From Lachnospiraceae bacterium (GTDB lineage Bacteria; Bacillota; Clostridia; Lachnospirales; Lachnospiraceae): a DNA stretch of 47,402 nucleotides. The notes under the pieces were generated by a model that was given only the letters and a program-made list of their open reading frames with translations, searched no databases and was not told the DNA's origin. Numbering within the stretch: the first letter of the stretch is position 1; each line of letters opens with the position of its first letter. Where the stretch lies: contig JAJQBS010000046.1 in NCBI GenBank assembly GCA_021203145.1, positions 1 through 47,402 of the forward strand, read 5' to 3'. A program made the translations under genes and the position numbers. Below, piece by piece: positions 1-8,316 of the stretch.

Positions 1-496
1 TATCTTCGGAGTCTTCCTCCGTATTTTCGGTGTCCTCTTCTACACTCTCCGGCTCACCGCCCTCCGTCGGAGACTCTATTCCATTTTCCATCTCATAGGC
101 AGATATCATATCGCCGGCAATCTCGTCGCTGGACGCGTCAGTAATCTCGGTCCCTTCGGAAGCCTCCGCTCCGTTTGCTTCCGTATTTTCAATACCATTG
201 TCCGATTCATACGCCTCATTCATTTCGCTGGCAATACTCTCGCTCGTTGCCTCTGCAGATTCGCGCTGCATCTCCAGCTGGCGGTTTGTTTCCGCCTGCT
301 GCATCTGCTCATAATTACTGCTCTGCTCCGCTTTTTCCTGGTTAGCGGCATTCTCCAGCTCTCTGGAAAGTGCATCGGAATCAGAAGCTCCTTTTTCGAC
401 TTGCCCGGCGTCTGAGGGTACTTCCGTTTGTTCAGCCCTGTTATTGTTCCTGTTCTCTAAATTCCTCTGATTTCCACCAACGAAATATCCAGCCAT
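1..496 (-). CDS. Acidic repeat protein, 3' end outside window (partial)
   Basis: Translating the minus strand from an ATG at 496 gives about 165 open codons running off the left edge. The start follows a GGGG-type ribosome site six bases upstream. The product begins MAGYFVGG and then becomes very hydrophilic, rich in Glu, Asn, Ser and Ala, with no obvious membrane segment. A motif of roughly 22 residues occurs twice, with the core pattern IA-x2-M-x2-AYE-x2-NGIE, separated by an acidic linker; more copies may lie outside the window. It is 66 bp downstream of the HerA-like ATPase gene on the same strand, so it is probably the next operon member. I do not recognise the family. The repeats suggest a stalk, scaffold or binding surface, which is inference only. 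Confidence 0.7.
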   Translation of the reverse strand, partial: MAGYFVGGNQRNLENRNNNRAEQTEVPSDAGQVEKGASDSDALSRELENAANQEKAEQSSNYEQMQQAETNRQLEMQRESAEATSESIASEMNEAYESDNGIENTEANGAEASEGTEITDASSDEIAGDMISAYEMENGIESPTEGGEPESVEEDTENTEEDSED

Positions 497-515
497 ATAG
501 TTCCCCACAACTTTC

Positions 516-552
516 TTAAAATCGGACGGGGGAATTGTCACACCCCTGTCCG
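516..552 (-). terminator. Hairpin between HerA-like gene and acidic repeat gene
   Basis: The arms CGGACAGGGG and CCCCCGTCCG (523-532 and 543-552 on the plus strand) form a 10-bp stem with one mismatch, followed on the minus strand by ATTTT. The U-tract is short, so this may be a weak terminator or attenuator reducing expression of the last gene rather than a complete stop. Confidence 0.35.
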
Positions 553-562
553 TCCAACACCG

Positions 563-3310
563 TCATCCCTTTGTCTTTTTGATCTCCGCCGAAAGCAATT
601 GTGATAACAGCTTTTTCCGCGCGCCGTTTGTCAGTCCATCACAATGCTCCAGAATCAGACCATGAAAACAATTTTTTTCCCAGATATCAAACTGAAATTG
701 TTTCACTACTCTGGATGTAAAAATATATCTCAATTTTGCAGGGTCAAAGGCTAGAGATGCGTAACATTTCGCAATCTCGTCCAGGTTCTTCCCGATGCGC
801 CTTTGCATTTCCTCATAATGCTTGCATCTGTGCGCCATCTCGCAGTAGGTACAGCCGCGATGCTTTGGCTGAAAATCGGAAAAGACACTGGTTTTGCGAA
901 CGATCTCGCTCTTTTGTACCTGCGCGATCACCTCCTGGCGGGTCATGCCCTTCCGATCCGGGTCGTCCTGCACATAGGGGAGCTTCACATATTTCGGGCT
1001 GTTATCACCCTCCGCGTAAACTGCGGCATAGCCTCTGCGCAGGGAGCTTAAATAGTTGATCTGCTCCGGCGTCATATTCATCGCGTTTCCGACAAATTCC
1101 CGGTCTTCAAGCGCTACCGTCCGGTGAACGATCTTCAGGTTCGTATTTTTCAGGGTGTCCGGGGCCAGCTTGGTCGGCACCTGGTCTGCGATAAAAATGC
1201 CCTGTCCATAGGTACGGATTTCAGCCAGCATATTGCAGAAAAACTCCACAGACTTCGCCTGCGTACTGTTGCCGTCGCCGGAGGCCGCCACGTTTTTCAG
1301 AAGCCGGTGCGCCTCCTCAATCATCAGGATATGCTTCAATTTTTTCGCGCCGCCCTTTTGCCCCATATTGGCCTTGCGGTATTCATAGAGCTGCGTCATC
1401 AGCACACCGATGACAAAGGATTTTGTCTCATCGTCGCCGATGTCCTCAAGCTCCAGCACGGTCGGCGCGGAAAGCAGCTCCCCGATCGGCACAGATTTCG
1501 GCGTGTTCAGCATCGCGCCCTTGCCGCCAATCATCAGAGAATGGATTCTTGCCTCCAGTGCTGACTTGATATTTGATGCAACCTCTTCGTAATATCCCAT
1601 ACTGTCAACTACATATCCTACTTTATCATACAAATCCTCCATCGTCGGATAGAGCGTCAGGCCAAGATCATTTTCACTGGTTACAATATTCCACCCACGA
1701 TCCTCGTAAATTTCATAAACGGAGGTCTCCAATACATATGGAAGGGGCGGAAACAGGTCAAACGCTGCCTTAAAAGTAGAAAGAACATAGTCAATGTGCG
1801 TCTGGAGAGAGATCCCCGGAAATGTCTCAAACGGGTTCAGCCGATATTTCACAGAAGTGCGGTCATCGTCCGATCCCAGCGTATAGACGACCAGATCCTC
1901 AAAACCCTTAATTTTCTTCAGCTCCCAGTACTCTCTTTTTGCCGACTCAATCACGAGAAATGGAATGGCCGGAACGGTGTCCCGCCAAAGTGTGCGCAGC
2001 AGCGACTTTGAAGTATTCGTTTTACCGCCGCCCGTAATGCCGATAATCAGGCAATGGCGCGTGTAATCGTCCTTCTCAATAAAATAGGGGTTGATGTTTT
2101 CATCGTTTTCATCCAGAATCTGTCCGCGCCCGGCACGCCGGATACTGCCGATTTTCACCGGCTCCTTCAGCTGATCCCGGACGCGGTTCGCCTGGTCAAA
2201 TTCCACATAATCGTCTATATAATATCCCGGATATTCCTTGCCCGGCAGAGCGGTAATCACTGCCAGCTCGTTGGAATTCAGCAAAGTAGAGTAGCAAAAG
2301 GCAGCATCCTCTCCCAGAGGGTGATTTACAATATCCGGAATCATGGTGCCCGGCGTCCGCATACCTTTCAAATAAGACATAAGCTGCGGGGGTGGAACCA
2401 TCGTCTTGCTGACGCCCTCAGGCCTGGAGTCATCTCCGGCGAAAACGGAACGGATCAGATTCCCCTCGCCCGAGGCATTTTTTAAACCTCCCCCATTTCC
2501 ATAGAGCCCAAAAAAAGTCGTCGTGTACCACATGCCGCGGTTAATTCCAACATTATAATTTTTCTCCATGCTTTCCAGATTTTCAAAATATCTGGCATGG
2601 ATAAAACTCTGCTTTTCTATCGCGGTACCAATATTCCGGCTATAATTTTCTTTAATATATTCATAGGTCAGGGACATTTCATCCAGAAGCGCGCTGTGCA
2701 TCTCAATGACCATGCCGGGATCCGGCGTGGAGACCATTACCACATAAAAGAAATTCTGTCCGATCATTCCGCGGATCAGCTGGTCCATCTGGAGACGCCC
2801 GCTGCCTTCGCTCATCTTGTTTGACGGATTGCCGCAGGCAATGCCCCCAGAAACAATATTTTCCGGCACGATCGACTGCCAGCCGTCCTTCACCGTGCGC
2901 AGTTCAATCGCCGGAAACATGGAGGAAAGCGCACTTTTCAGGCTCTCAACGTGGCTTGCGCCTGTCCCGAGATAGATCTCAACCGAATCCGCGCAGCCTT
3001 TTATCATGAAAAGAAAACCCATGTTATTTTCATGAATTCCGGATAAAATATCAGCCATCAGCGTGTTGGAATCCAGTTCTTCTTTTCTGTCCCAAAAACG
3101 GGTAATCCCCATCACTCTCACAAAGCACATCGGTTCAGGCGAAATCGGCAAAGGTCTGGCGGATTCCATGCCATTCTTTGGAGATGTCTTACAAAGCGCC
3201 TGATTCCTCGAAAAAATGAACTTCGGATTATTATAGTCGTTTTTCTGTACCTGTGCGCCTGGCATGCCCACCTGGCCAGCATTTTCCACACCATTCACCA
3301 TATTTTTCAT
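563..3310 (-). CDS. HerA/FtsK-type ATPase with Cys cluster
   Basis: This 915-residue P-loop ATPase has its Walker A, GITGGGKT, at about 424-431 and Walker B, ILMIEEAH, at about 661-668, followed by a YGQG...ADQ segment typical of HerA/DUF87 and conjugative VirB4-like pumps. Residues 60-400 form a mixed alpha/beta N-terminal part as in large HerA relatives. After the ATPase core there is a C-x2-C-x5-C cluster (Cys820, 823, 829) with nearby His that could bind zinc or an iron-sulfur centre. No membrane segments are visible. The ATG at 3310 has GAGGG nine bases upstream. By family it should be a hexameric translocase of DNA or protein. Its neighbours (membrane protein upstream, two tubulin-like GTPases and PARG further up) suggest the motor of the locus. 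The substrate is unknown. Confidence 0.85.
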   Translation of the reverse strand: MKNMVNGVENAGQVGMPGAQVQKNDYNNPKFIFSRNQALCKTSPKNGMESARPLPISPEPMCFVRVMGITRFWDRKEELDSNTLMADILSGIHENNMGFLFMIKGCADSVEIYLGTGASHVESLKSALSSMFPAIELRTVKDGWQSIVPENIVSGGIACGNPSNKMSEGSGRLQMDQLIRGMIGQNFFYVVMVSTPDPGMVIEMHSALLDEMSLTYEYIKENYSRNIGTAIEKQSFIHARYFENLESMEKNYNVGINRGMWYTTTFFGLYGNGGGLKNASGEGNLIRSVFAGDDSRPEGVSKTMVPPPQLMSYLKGMRTPGTMIPDIVNHPLGEDAAFCYSTLLNSNELAVITALPGKEYPGYYIDDYVEFDQANRVRDQLKEPVKIGSIRRAGRGQILDENDENINPYFIEKDDYTRHCLIIGITGGGKTNTSKSLLRTLWRDTVPAIPFLVIESAKREYWELKKIKGFEDLVVYTLGSDDDRTSVKYRLNPFETFPGISLQTHIDYVLSTFKAAFDLFPPLPYVLETSVYEIYEDRGWNIVTSENDLGLTLYPTMEDLYDKVGYVVDSMGYYEEVASNIKSALEARIHSLMIGGKGAMLNTPKSVPIGELLSAPTVLELEDIGDDETKSFVIGVLMTQLYEYRKANMGQKGGAKKLKHILMIEEAHRLLKNVAASGDGNSTQAKSVEFFCNMLAEIRTYGQGIFIADQVPTKLAPDTLKNTNLKIVHRTVALEDREFVGNAMNMTPEQINYLSSLRRGYAAVYAEGDNSPKYVKLPYVQDDPDRKGMTRQEVIAQVQKSEIVRKTSVFSDFQPKHRGCTYCEMAHRCKHYEEMQRRIGKNLDEIAKCYASLAFDPAKLRYIFTSRVVKQFQFDIWEKNCFHGLILEHCDGLTNGARKKLLSQLLSAEIKKTKG

Positions 3311-3311
3311 A

Positions 3312-3379
3312 AACCAGATCCCTCATTTATCTGAATTGTCGGAAGCTTCTGAGAACCAGATCCCTCATTTATCTGAATT
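3312..3379. repeat. 42-bp tandem duplication of the HerA gene leader
   Basis: Two perfect 26-bp copies (3312-3337 and 3354-3379) sit in a 42-bp repeat unit, and a third degenerate start is visible near 3395. Read on the minus strand each unit carries the GAGGG ribosome site of the downstream ATPase gene, so the translation initiation region has been duplicated. Confidence 0.85.
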
Positions 3380-3471
3380 ATCCGGAAATTCTGAAAACCA
3401 GATACTCTTCTAAAAAAACGCTCTAGTACAGAAGCCGACACAGCAGTCATTTCAGCCTCTTTACCTCTTTA

Positions 3472-4566
3472 TCAAAACAACCCCGTCAGCATTTTCCACA
3501 ATACCCATAAGATAAGAGCACACGCGAAAAGACTCTCACCCCCGGGCACAAAGAAGAATATCAGAGCCAGAATCAGAAAGACAAAAATCTTTTGCACCAG
3601 GGGGTGATTTAGTATCCTGAATCTTGTGACCACCAGATAAACCACAATCAGGGCAACTACAGCTATTGTCATCAATATCTGTGAAAGGTTGACCGAAGCT
3701 CCTGCGTTTCCGGCCAGGTTCATCACAAACTGGGTCGCAAATGCCAAAAGGAGCAGAGCCGCAATCACAGCAACCACAACCATCAAAGCTGTTCCGGATT
3801 TGCCCGAAGACCTGGCGTCCACAGGCTTCCAGTGCTTTTCAATACGGATTCTGTCGCCAGTTTCATTGTAAAGCTTTTTAATTTCATATTTGCCGCGCCG
3901 ATAGCTGCCATCCACCTGCACACAATCCTGTACCTCAAGATTGGCGGCAGTAATCTTTCCGTAAATGACCGCGTCAAGCCTTCCGCCGCCTCCATGCGCC
4001 GCTCCGTACTGCTGAACCAGAGTTACCATATACTGGTTGTTGCAATTCACAGGAATACCCTCACTCAGCTTACGGAACCAGGAATATGCGGAAAGATCAA
4101 TTTCATTGATACTTCGGATCACATACACATTTTTTTGCGCAGCCGCCACATTCTGTGCTCTGTAGCGCGGCGCTCTTTGTCTGCTTCCCGAAGGACTTCC
4201 CTGGCCGGAGGGTCTCCTGCCGCGCATCCCCCGTCCCTGGGCGGACGTCGGACTCATCTGACCATAGCCGGTCTCATAACCAGAGCCATCGCCATAATCC
4301 GAACCATTGCCATAGCCGGAATTACCGCCATAACCGGAGTTGCTGCCATAGCCCGAATTGCCGCCATAACCGGAATTGCCGCTTTGACTCGAACTGCTGC
4401 CGTAGCCGGAATTGCCGCTTTGACCCGAATTGCTTCCGCGGCCGGATCTGCCGTTGCTGCCATAATTTCCGCCATAATTATTATAACCGTTTGAGGATGA
4501 AGACCCGGAATAATTTCCGCTGCCATTGGATGTGTATGGATTGTCGTCATAGTTTTTTCTTGGCAT
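3472..4566 (-). CDS. Gly/Ser/Tyr/Asn-rich low-complexity membrane protein
   Basis: The 364-residue product has three parts. Residues 12-103 are low complexity, built from NSGYG-type units with many [G/S]Y[G/S] triplets, then an Arg/Gly-rich patch at 110-136. Residues 145-250 form a soluble domain, probably beta-rich, with a VIYGKITAANLEV stretch that could be OB-like; this is a guess. Residues 259-363 hold three or four hydrophobic helices. The composition of the head resembles FUS-type condensate-forming segments. The ATG at 4566 is chosen because GGAGGGAG lies correctly upstream; the earlier ATG at 4584 overlaps that site. A TATAAT promoter starts about 85 bp upstream. It lies between the large tubulin-like gene and the HerA ATPase and may be the membrane anchor of the system. 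Family not recognised. Confidence 0.8.
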   Translation of the reverse strand: MPRKNYDDNPYTSNGSGNYSGSSSSNGYNNYGGNYGSNGRSGRGSNSGQSGNSGYGSSSSQSGNSGYGGNSGYGSNSGYGGNSGYGNGSDYGDGSGYETGYGQMSPTSAQGRGMRGRRPSGQGSPSGSRQRAPRYRAQNVAAAQKNVYVIRSINEIDLSAYSWFRKLSEGIPVNCNNQYMVTLVQQYGAAHGGGGRLDAVIYGKITAANLEVQDCVQVDGSYRRGKYEIKKLYNETGDRIRIEKHWKPVDARSSGKSGTALMVVVAVIAALLLLAFATQFVMNLAGNAGASVNLSQILMTIAVVALIVVYLVVTRFRILNHPLVQKIFVFLILALIFFFVPGGESLFACALILWVLWKMLTGLF

Positions 4567-4650
4567 AGCTCGTACTCCCTCCATTGAATGTCCTTTTTTC
4601 GCCGTTTTTCACTCGACATTTTCGGACACGATGCGTCCTTATTCTCTAAA

Positions 4651-4680
4651 ATTATAACGATTTTGGCAGCATTTGTCTAC
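4651..4680 (-). promoter_or_regulatory. Promoter with shared GTAGACAAAT motif (membrane protein gene)
   Basis: On the minus strand there is TAGACA, a 17-bp spacer and a perfect TATAAT (plus-strand 4651-4656). The -35 region is embedded in GTAGACAAAT followed by TGCCA, which is repeated in the promoter of the small tubulin-like gene at 12371-12401. The predicted start of transcription gives a leader of about 78 nt. Confidence 0.75.
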
Positions 4681-4696
4681 CAGTAAAACACGTTTC

Positions 4697-7600
4697 CTAA
4701 AAATTAAAGCCATCAGCATTAAAGTCATCAGGATCCAACGGTTCCAGTACATACAGATACTCTGCAGAAAATCGTAAAAGTCCACGATAAACATCCAGAA
4801 TCTCATTTCCGTTTTCTATTTCCCCATGATCAAAGTTCAGTATATCTATTTTTCCGTTAAGCATCTCCCGGTAAGACAGCAGTCGTTCTCGGGCTCCTTC
4901 TACATCAGAGTCAATGACTTCCATAGCTCTTTCCACCATCACTCTTTTTGTCTGATCGGGCAGCTTCATGAAGCTGTCCAGAAGATAGTACTCCGCATAT
5001 GTCATCTGCCCCCGCTTCAGGATAAAGAGCTCCACTGCTTTGCCATCCCGGTCAAAATAAGCATAGGTATCCGTCTCGTTCGGATGTCGAACGACCAGGC
5101 CGGCAATACGGCATTGTACAAAATGCTCTATCGCATTGTCATCCGGCACGCGCTTACCCACAGCTTCCATCGCGGCCAATGCCTGCTCATGATTGAATAC
5201 CTGACGCTTTATTTCCTGCCTTGGACGGTACATCTGGATAAAGGCCATCTCCGCATAGCTTTTTTTGATTTTCTGTTCCTCATCGAGCGGTAAATTAATT
5301 CTTTGCAGGCACCGTACACATCGACCAGGCGCATCCGATGAGATGCTTTCCAGGCTCAGGAGACATCTGACGTGTGAAATAAAATTCCTTGCCGCCTTTA
5401 TCTCTATCTGTTCTTCACTGTCCAGATCAATCGAGTATTCCCGCGCAATCGCTTTCAGGTCAATCAGGCTGTCGCAGTACAGGGTCATAGTACGCTCGAC
5501 ATCATCCATGTGTACGTATCCATACGCGAGAGCCTTGCGCAGCACCTCGCGATAGTGTTCATTGCGTTCATGCTCCAGGGGATCTTTAAAATCGACCCAC
5601 TCCGTCTCCGGATAGGGGGAAGGGAGGTCGCGCCAGTCTATATCAGAGGGTGAGTCCCTTTCCCATGACGGAGTAAATAAATGAAGCCCTTTCGCGCTGT
5701 TCCGAGACAGCATATATAATTTATAGTAATGCTTCAATTCCGCATTCAGGCAAAGCGGTGTCGCGCACAAAAAACGCATCATATAGATCTGGTTTGGTAT
5801 GCCGCTGGTCTTTATAATCCCCGGAAGATCATATCCATCCAGAGTCCTTCTACTCACAACTGCTCTCGCGGCTGTCAAAAGATGTGGTGAATTGTCCGGG
5901 ATGCAGATAAAAGAATAACCGGGCTGCTCAATCATACCGGAAGCATAGCAGCTGTCAATCGGATAACGCACCTCCGCCTTTTTGATTAATTCCGTTAAGA
6001 TTTCGTCGCAGAACTGGGACACCGTCTTCCCCTGCGACTCTGCAATCATCTCCAGGAAGAAGTCCATATTCTGAGCCAGAACGGCAGAAAACTGCCGGCA
6101 GAGAAAAGCATTCAGATCTTCGAGGGCATCCTGGTTCTCATCCATCCACTTGCCGACATTGGCAAACAGATACTGATAAAAATCCTGAACAACTGCCGGA
6201 AAATTCACATTGAGTTCTGAATCGCTCTGCGTCATCCATTCCTCCAGTTCTCTGATGAAGGAAGGCGTATCCACTATATTCCAGAAGAAAGGCGTCCCCT
6301 CCGCTGCTTTACCGGCAGCAACGAGCTTAATAGAAGCATAGCTTTCAAAGATCGGCATCACCTGAAGGAGCAAATCTGACGCGACCTCAAAGATTTCGTC
6401 ATTCTTCCTTGTCAGGATCGCATCTGCAATCTCACAGAAGGTCTGCAGCTGATCATTCACAAAGACCGTCAGCTTCGCGGCGTAGAGCTGGTTCAGCTTA
6501 TCAAGAAAGATCGGAAGCTTATTCCCTTTGAAAAGAGCGGATTTCAGATCTTCCAGCGCCACGGACACCTGCTGCATATAGGAATTAATGGTCTCAGCTG
6601 TTGGAGTCTTGCTGGAAAAATCAATTTTATACTGCCGCAGATCCGCAATCACGCTTCTGCCTGTCAGCGAGCAAAGGCATTGCTGCGCAAAGACCGGTCC
6701 CATCTCCGGATCCTTAAAATACTGGTTCATGATGTTATTCTGGTCGTCCACCATCTCCTGCAGCTTATCCTGCATGGTCTGCAGATTCTGGATCACCTTG
6801 TCTTTCTGCTGTTTCAGCATTTCCTCGTAGAGCGCGATGACCTTCGCAAACGAATTGATCGCCGTCCTGGCATCAACCTGCCCCGCAGGTATGAAGGGAA
6901 GGTTTGCCCTTGCTTCCGCATTGATCTCGCTTTTGGAGAGATGGAAGTACTTTTCGACTGTATCAATATCCTCTTCTGTCGGACACTGATCCCAGAATTT
7001 CTCAACCACCTTGTACATCCGGTACGCAAGATAGCACATCACGTCATCCATTGGAAGCTTCGCCAAGGCAGTTCCCGCAGTTGTATAGCAGTACGAGACC
7101 GGACGCCTGTGATCTCCTAGCATTGTTTTATAAGACCGTCCCCTTCCTTCAATGCTTAAACATTGAACGGCAGTATCTATGTATATGTCTATGTCATATT
7201 TGTTCCCTGCTCTTGTATCCCGGACGACGAAATTAAAAATCATTTCCGCTGCTGACTGCACTGCAAGCTCATAATTCTCACCGCCCTTGGCCAAATACTC
7301 GCCTTTTTTATTTTTGGCGGAAAGCAGCACGCAAACCTCGTAGGGCGGGCCGCCCGCGCTAAGTCCCACTTTGTACGGGCCGTATGCCTGCTCGAAGGTA
7401 TCTCCGACCTGCTCAATATTCATCAGATAGTCCAGCTCCTTCAGAGCAGCAAACCCTTTGGCACAAAGGTGAGAAATTTCGACGCCCGCTATGCCGGGTC
7501 TTGCTATGCTCACATCCGGCATGAAGAACAGTCCGATATTTTGAACAATAGATCTGCCTTTTTCCTCCGCAATTTTTCGTACCAGGTAAGGAATATCAAG

Positions 7601-8128
7601 AAACATACCACCTCCTGTACACCCGCACAGACCGGTGATAATATACACATATAGAGGAACTGTAGATGGAATCCCCACCGCCATTCTGCTTATTTTTGTC
7701 TCCAGAGCAGAAATGATCTGGTCAATATTCTGCATCAGAAACATACGGCCAAACCGGCGTTCCGGACCGTGAAAAGGATCCTCCTTATACCATTCTTCCG
7801 GCATGGTAAGAATCTGTAATTCGTCCTTATTCAGGCCGATCCCGCGATAACGGCGATGCATGTAGACCGGATCAATATCTATCGCCAGATACTCAATGTT
7901 TCGCGGTTTTTCCTCATATATCCCATCCGCTCTCTTCTCCCGGACTGTCCAGTCGTAGATTTCCTTTTTCACCCCCAGCAGCGCTTCAGTGCCGGAGCCC
8001 CCGAGCCCGATCACCAGCACCGGGGAATCGGACACTGCCGTCTTCTCTCCGATCGCCCGCAGACGGCCGCCCTCTTCCAAATCCATCGACTGATGGATTA
8101 TTTTCCGGTATTCCTGACTCAATCTCAT
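4697..8128 (-). CDS. Large tubulin-like GTPase (Tubulin_2 type)
   Basis: This is a 1143-residue protein whose first 200 residues carry the tubulin/FtsZ nucleotide-binding signatures: GLGGSGTEA near 41-49 and the T4-type loop GLCGCTGGGM near 166-175. Proteins with this head and a long helical tail are annotated as tubulin-like domain proteins (Tubulin_2). The remaining 900 or so residues are mostly helical, with no membrane segments or other motif that I recognise. The ATG at 8128 is preferred over 8134 because the GGAGG is eight bases from it and only two from the other. It is paralogous to the smaller tubulin-like gene two genes upstream, which suggests the two co-assemble or form a regulatory pair. 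The last ten residues are a duplicated pentamer (DDFNA-DGFNF). Polymerisation is inferred from family only. Confidence 0.85.
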   Translation of the reverse strand: MRLSQEYRKIIHQSMDLEEGGRLRAIGEKTAVSDSPVLVIGLGGSGTEALLGVKKEIYDWTVREKRADGIYEEKPRNIEYLAIDIDPVYMHRRYRGIGLNKDELQILTMPEEWYKEDPFHGPERRFGRMFLMQNIDQIISALETKISRMAVGIPSTVPLYVYIITGLCGCTGGGMFLDIPYLVRKIAEEKGRSIVQNIGLFFMPDVSIARPGIAGVEISHLCAKGFAALKELDYLMNIEQVGDTFEQAYGPYKVGLSAGGPPYEVCVLLSAKNKKGEYLAKGGENYELAVQSAAEMIFNFVVRDTRAGNKYDIDIYIDTAVQCLSIEGRGRSYKTMLGDHRRPVSYCYTTAGTALAKLPMDDVMCYLAYRMYKVVEKFWDQCPTEEDIDTVEKYFHLSKSEINAEARANLPFIPAGQVDARTAINSFAKVIALYEEMLKQQKDKVIQNLQTMQDKLQEMVDDQNNIMNQYFKDPEMGPVFAQQCLCSLTGRSVIADLRQYKIDFSSKTPTAETINSYMQQVSVALEDLKSALFKGNKLPIFLDKLNQLYAAKLTVFVNDQLQTFCEIADAILTRKNDEIFEVASDLLLQVMPIFESYASIKLVAAGKAAEGTPFFWNIVDTPSFIRELEEWMTQSDSELNVNFPAVVQDFYQYLFANVGKWMDENQDALEDLNAFLCRQFSAVLAQNMDFFLEMIAESQGKTVSQFCDEILTELIKKAEVRYPIDSCYASGMIEQPGYSFICIPDNSPHLLTAARAVVSRRTLDGYDLPGIIKTSGIPNQIYMMRFLCATPLCLNAELKHYYKLYMLSRNSAKGLHLFTPSWERDSPSDIDWRDLPSPYPETEWVDFKDPLEHERNEHYREVLRKALAYGYVHMDDVERTMTLYCDSLIDLKAIAREYSIDLDSEEQIEIKAARNFISHVRCLLSLESISSDAPGRCVRCLQRINLPLDEEQKIKKSYAEMAFIQMYRPRQEIKRQVFNHEQALAAMEAVGKRVPDDNAIEHFVQCRIAGLVVRHPNETDTYAYFDRDGKAVELFILKRGQMTYAEYYLLDSFMKLPDQTKRVMVERAMEVIDSDVEGARERLLSYREMLNGKIDILNFDHGEIENGNEILDVYRGLLRFSAEYLYVLEPLDPDDFNADGFNF
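4700..4729. repeat. 15-bp tandem repeat at end of large tubulin gene
   Basis: Two adjacent 15-bp units (4700-4714 and 4715-4729), differing at a few bases, encode the duplicated pentapeptide at the C-terminus and overlap the stop region. Confidence 0.7.
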
Positions 8129-8246
8129 ACTCATTTCCTCCCCGGCTTTTTGGGTTTATATGTCCGTGCTCGTATACCAGACCTTCAAATTCTGCTTTAT
8201 CGATCGCCTGCCCGCTCTGCCAGTCATTCTGCTTCATCTGTCTGAC

Positions 8247-8316
8247 TGATTCTGTTTTACCAGTCCAGCTTGATTCTGTTTTACCAATCCAGCTGCTTCT
8301 GCTTTACCAGTCCAGC
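8247..8316. repeat. 23-24 bp repeat, three copies, spanning the PARG stop codon
   Basis: The motif TTACCAGTCCAG or TTACCAATCCAG occurs at 8257, 8281 and 8304 inside longer similar units. On the minus strand each unit reads CTGGACTGGTAA or CTGGATTGGTAA, that is the last three codons and the stop of the PARG-like gene copied twice downstream. Confidence 0.85.

Noticed and set aside
3832..4494. A 220-codon plus-strand frame rich in Ile/Ala/Thr
   Set aside because: Antisense of the Gly/Tyr/Ser repeats, which produces a repetitive shadow.
7986..8237. An 83-codon minus-strand frame overlapping the start of the large tubulin gene
   Set aside because: No ribosome site, and its second half is the alternate frame of a conserved GTP-binding region.
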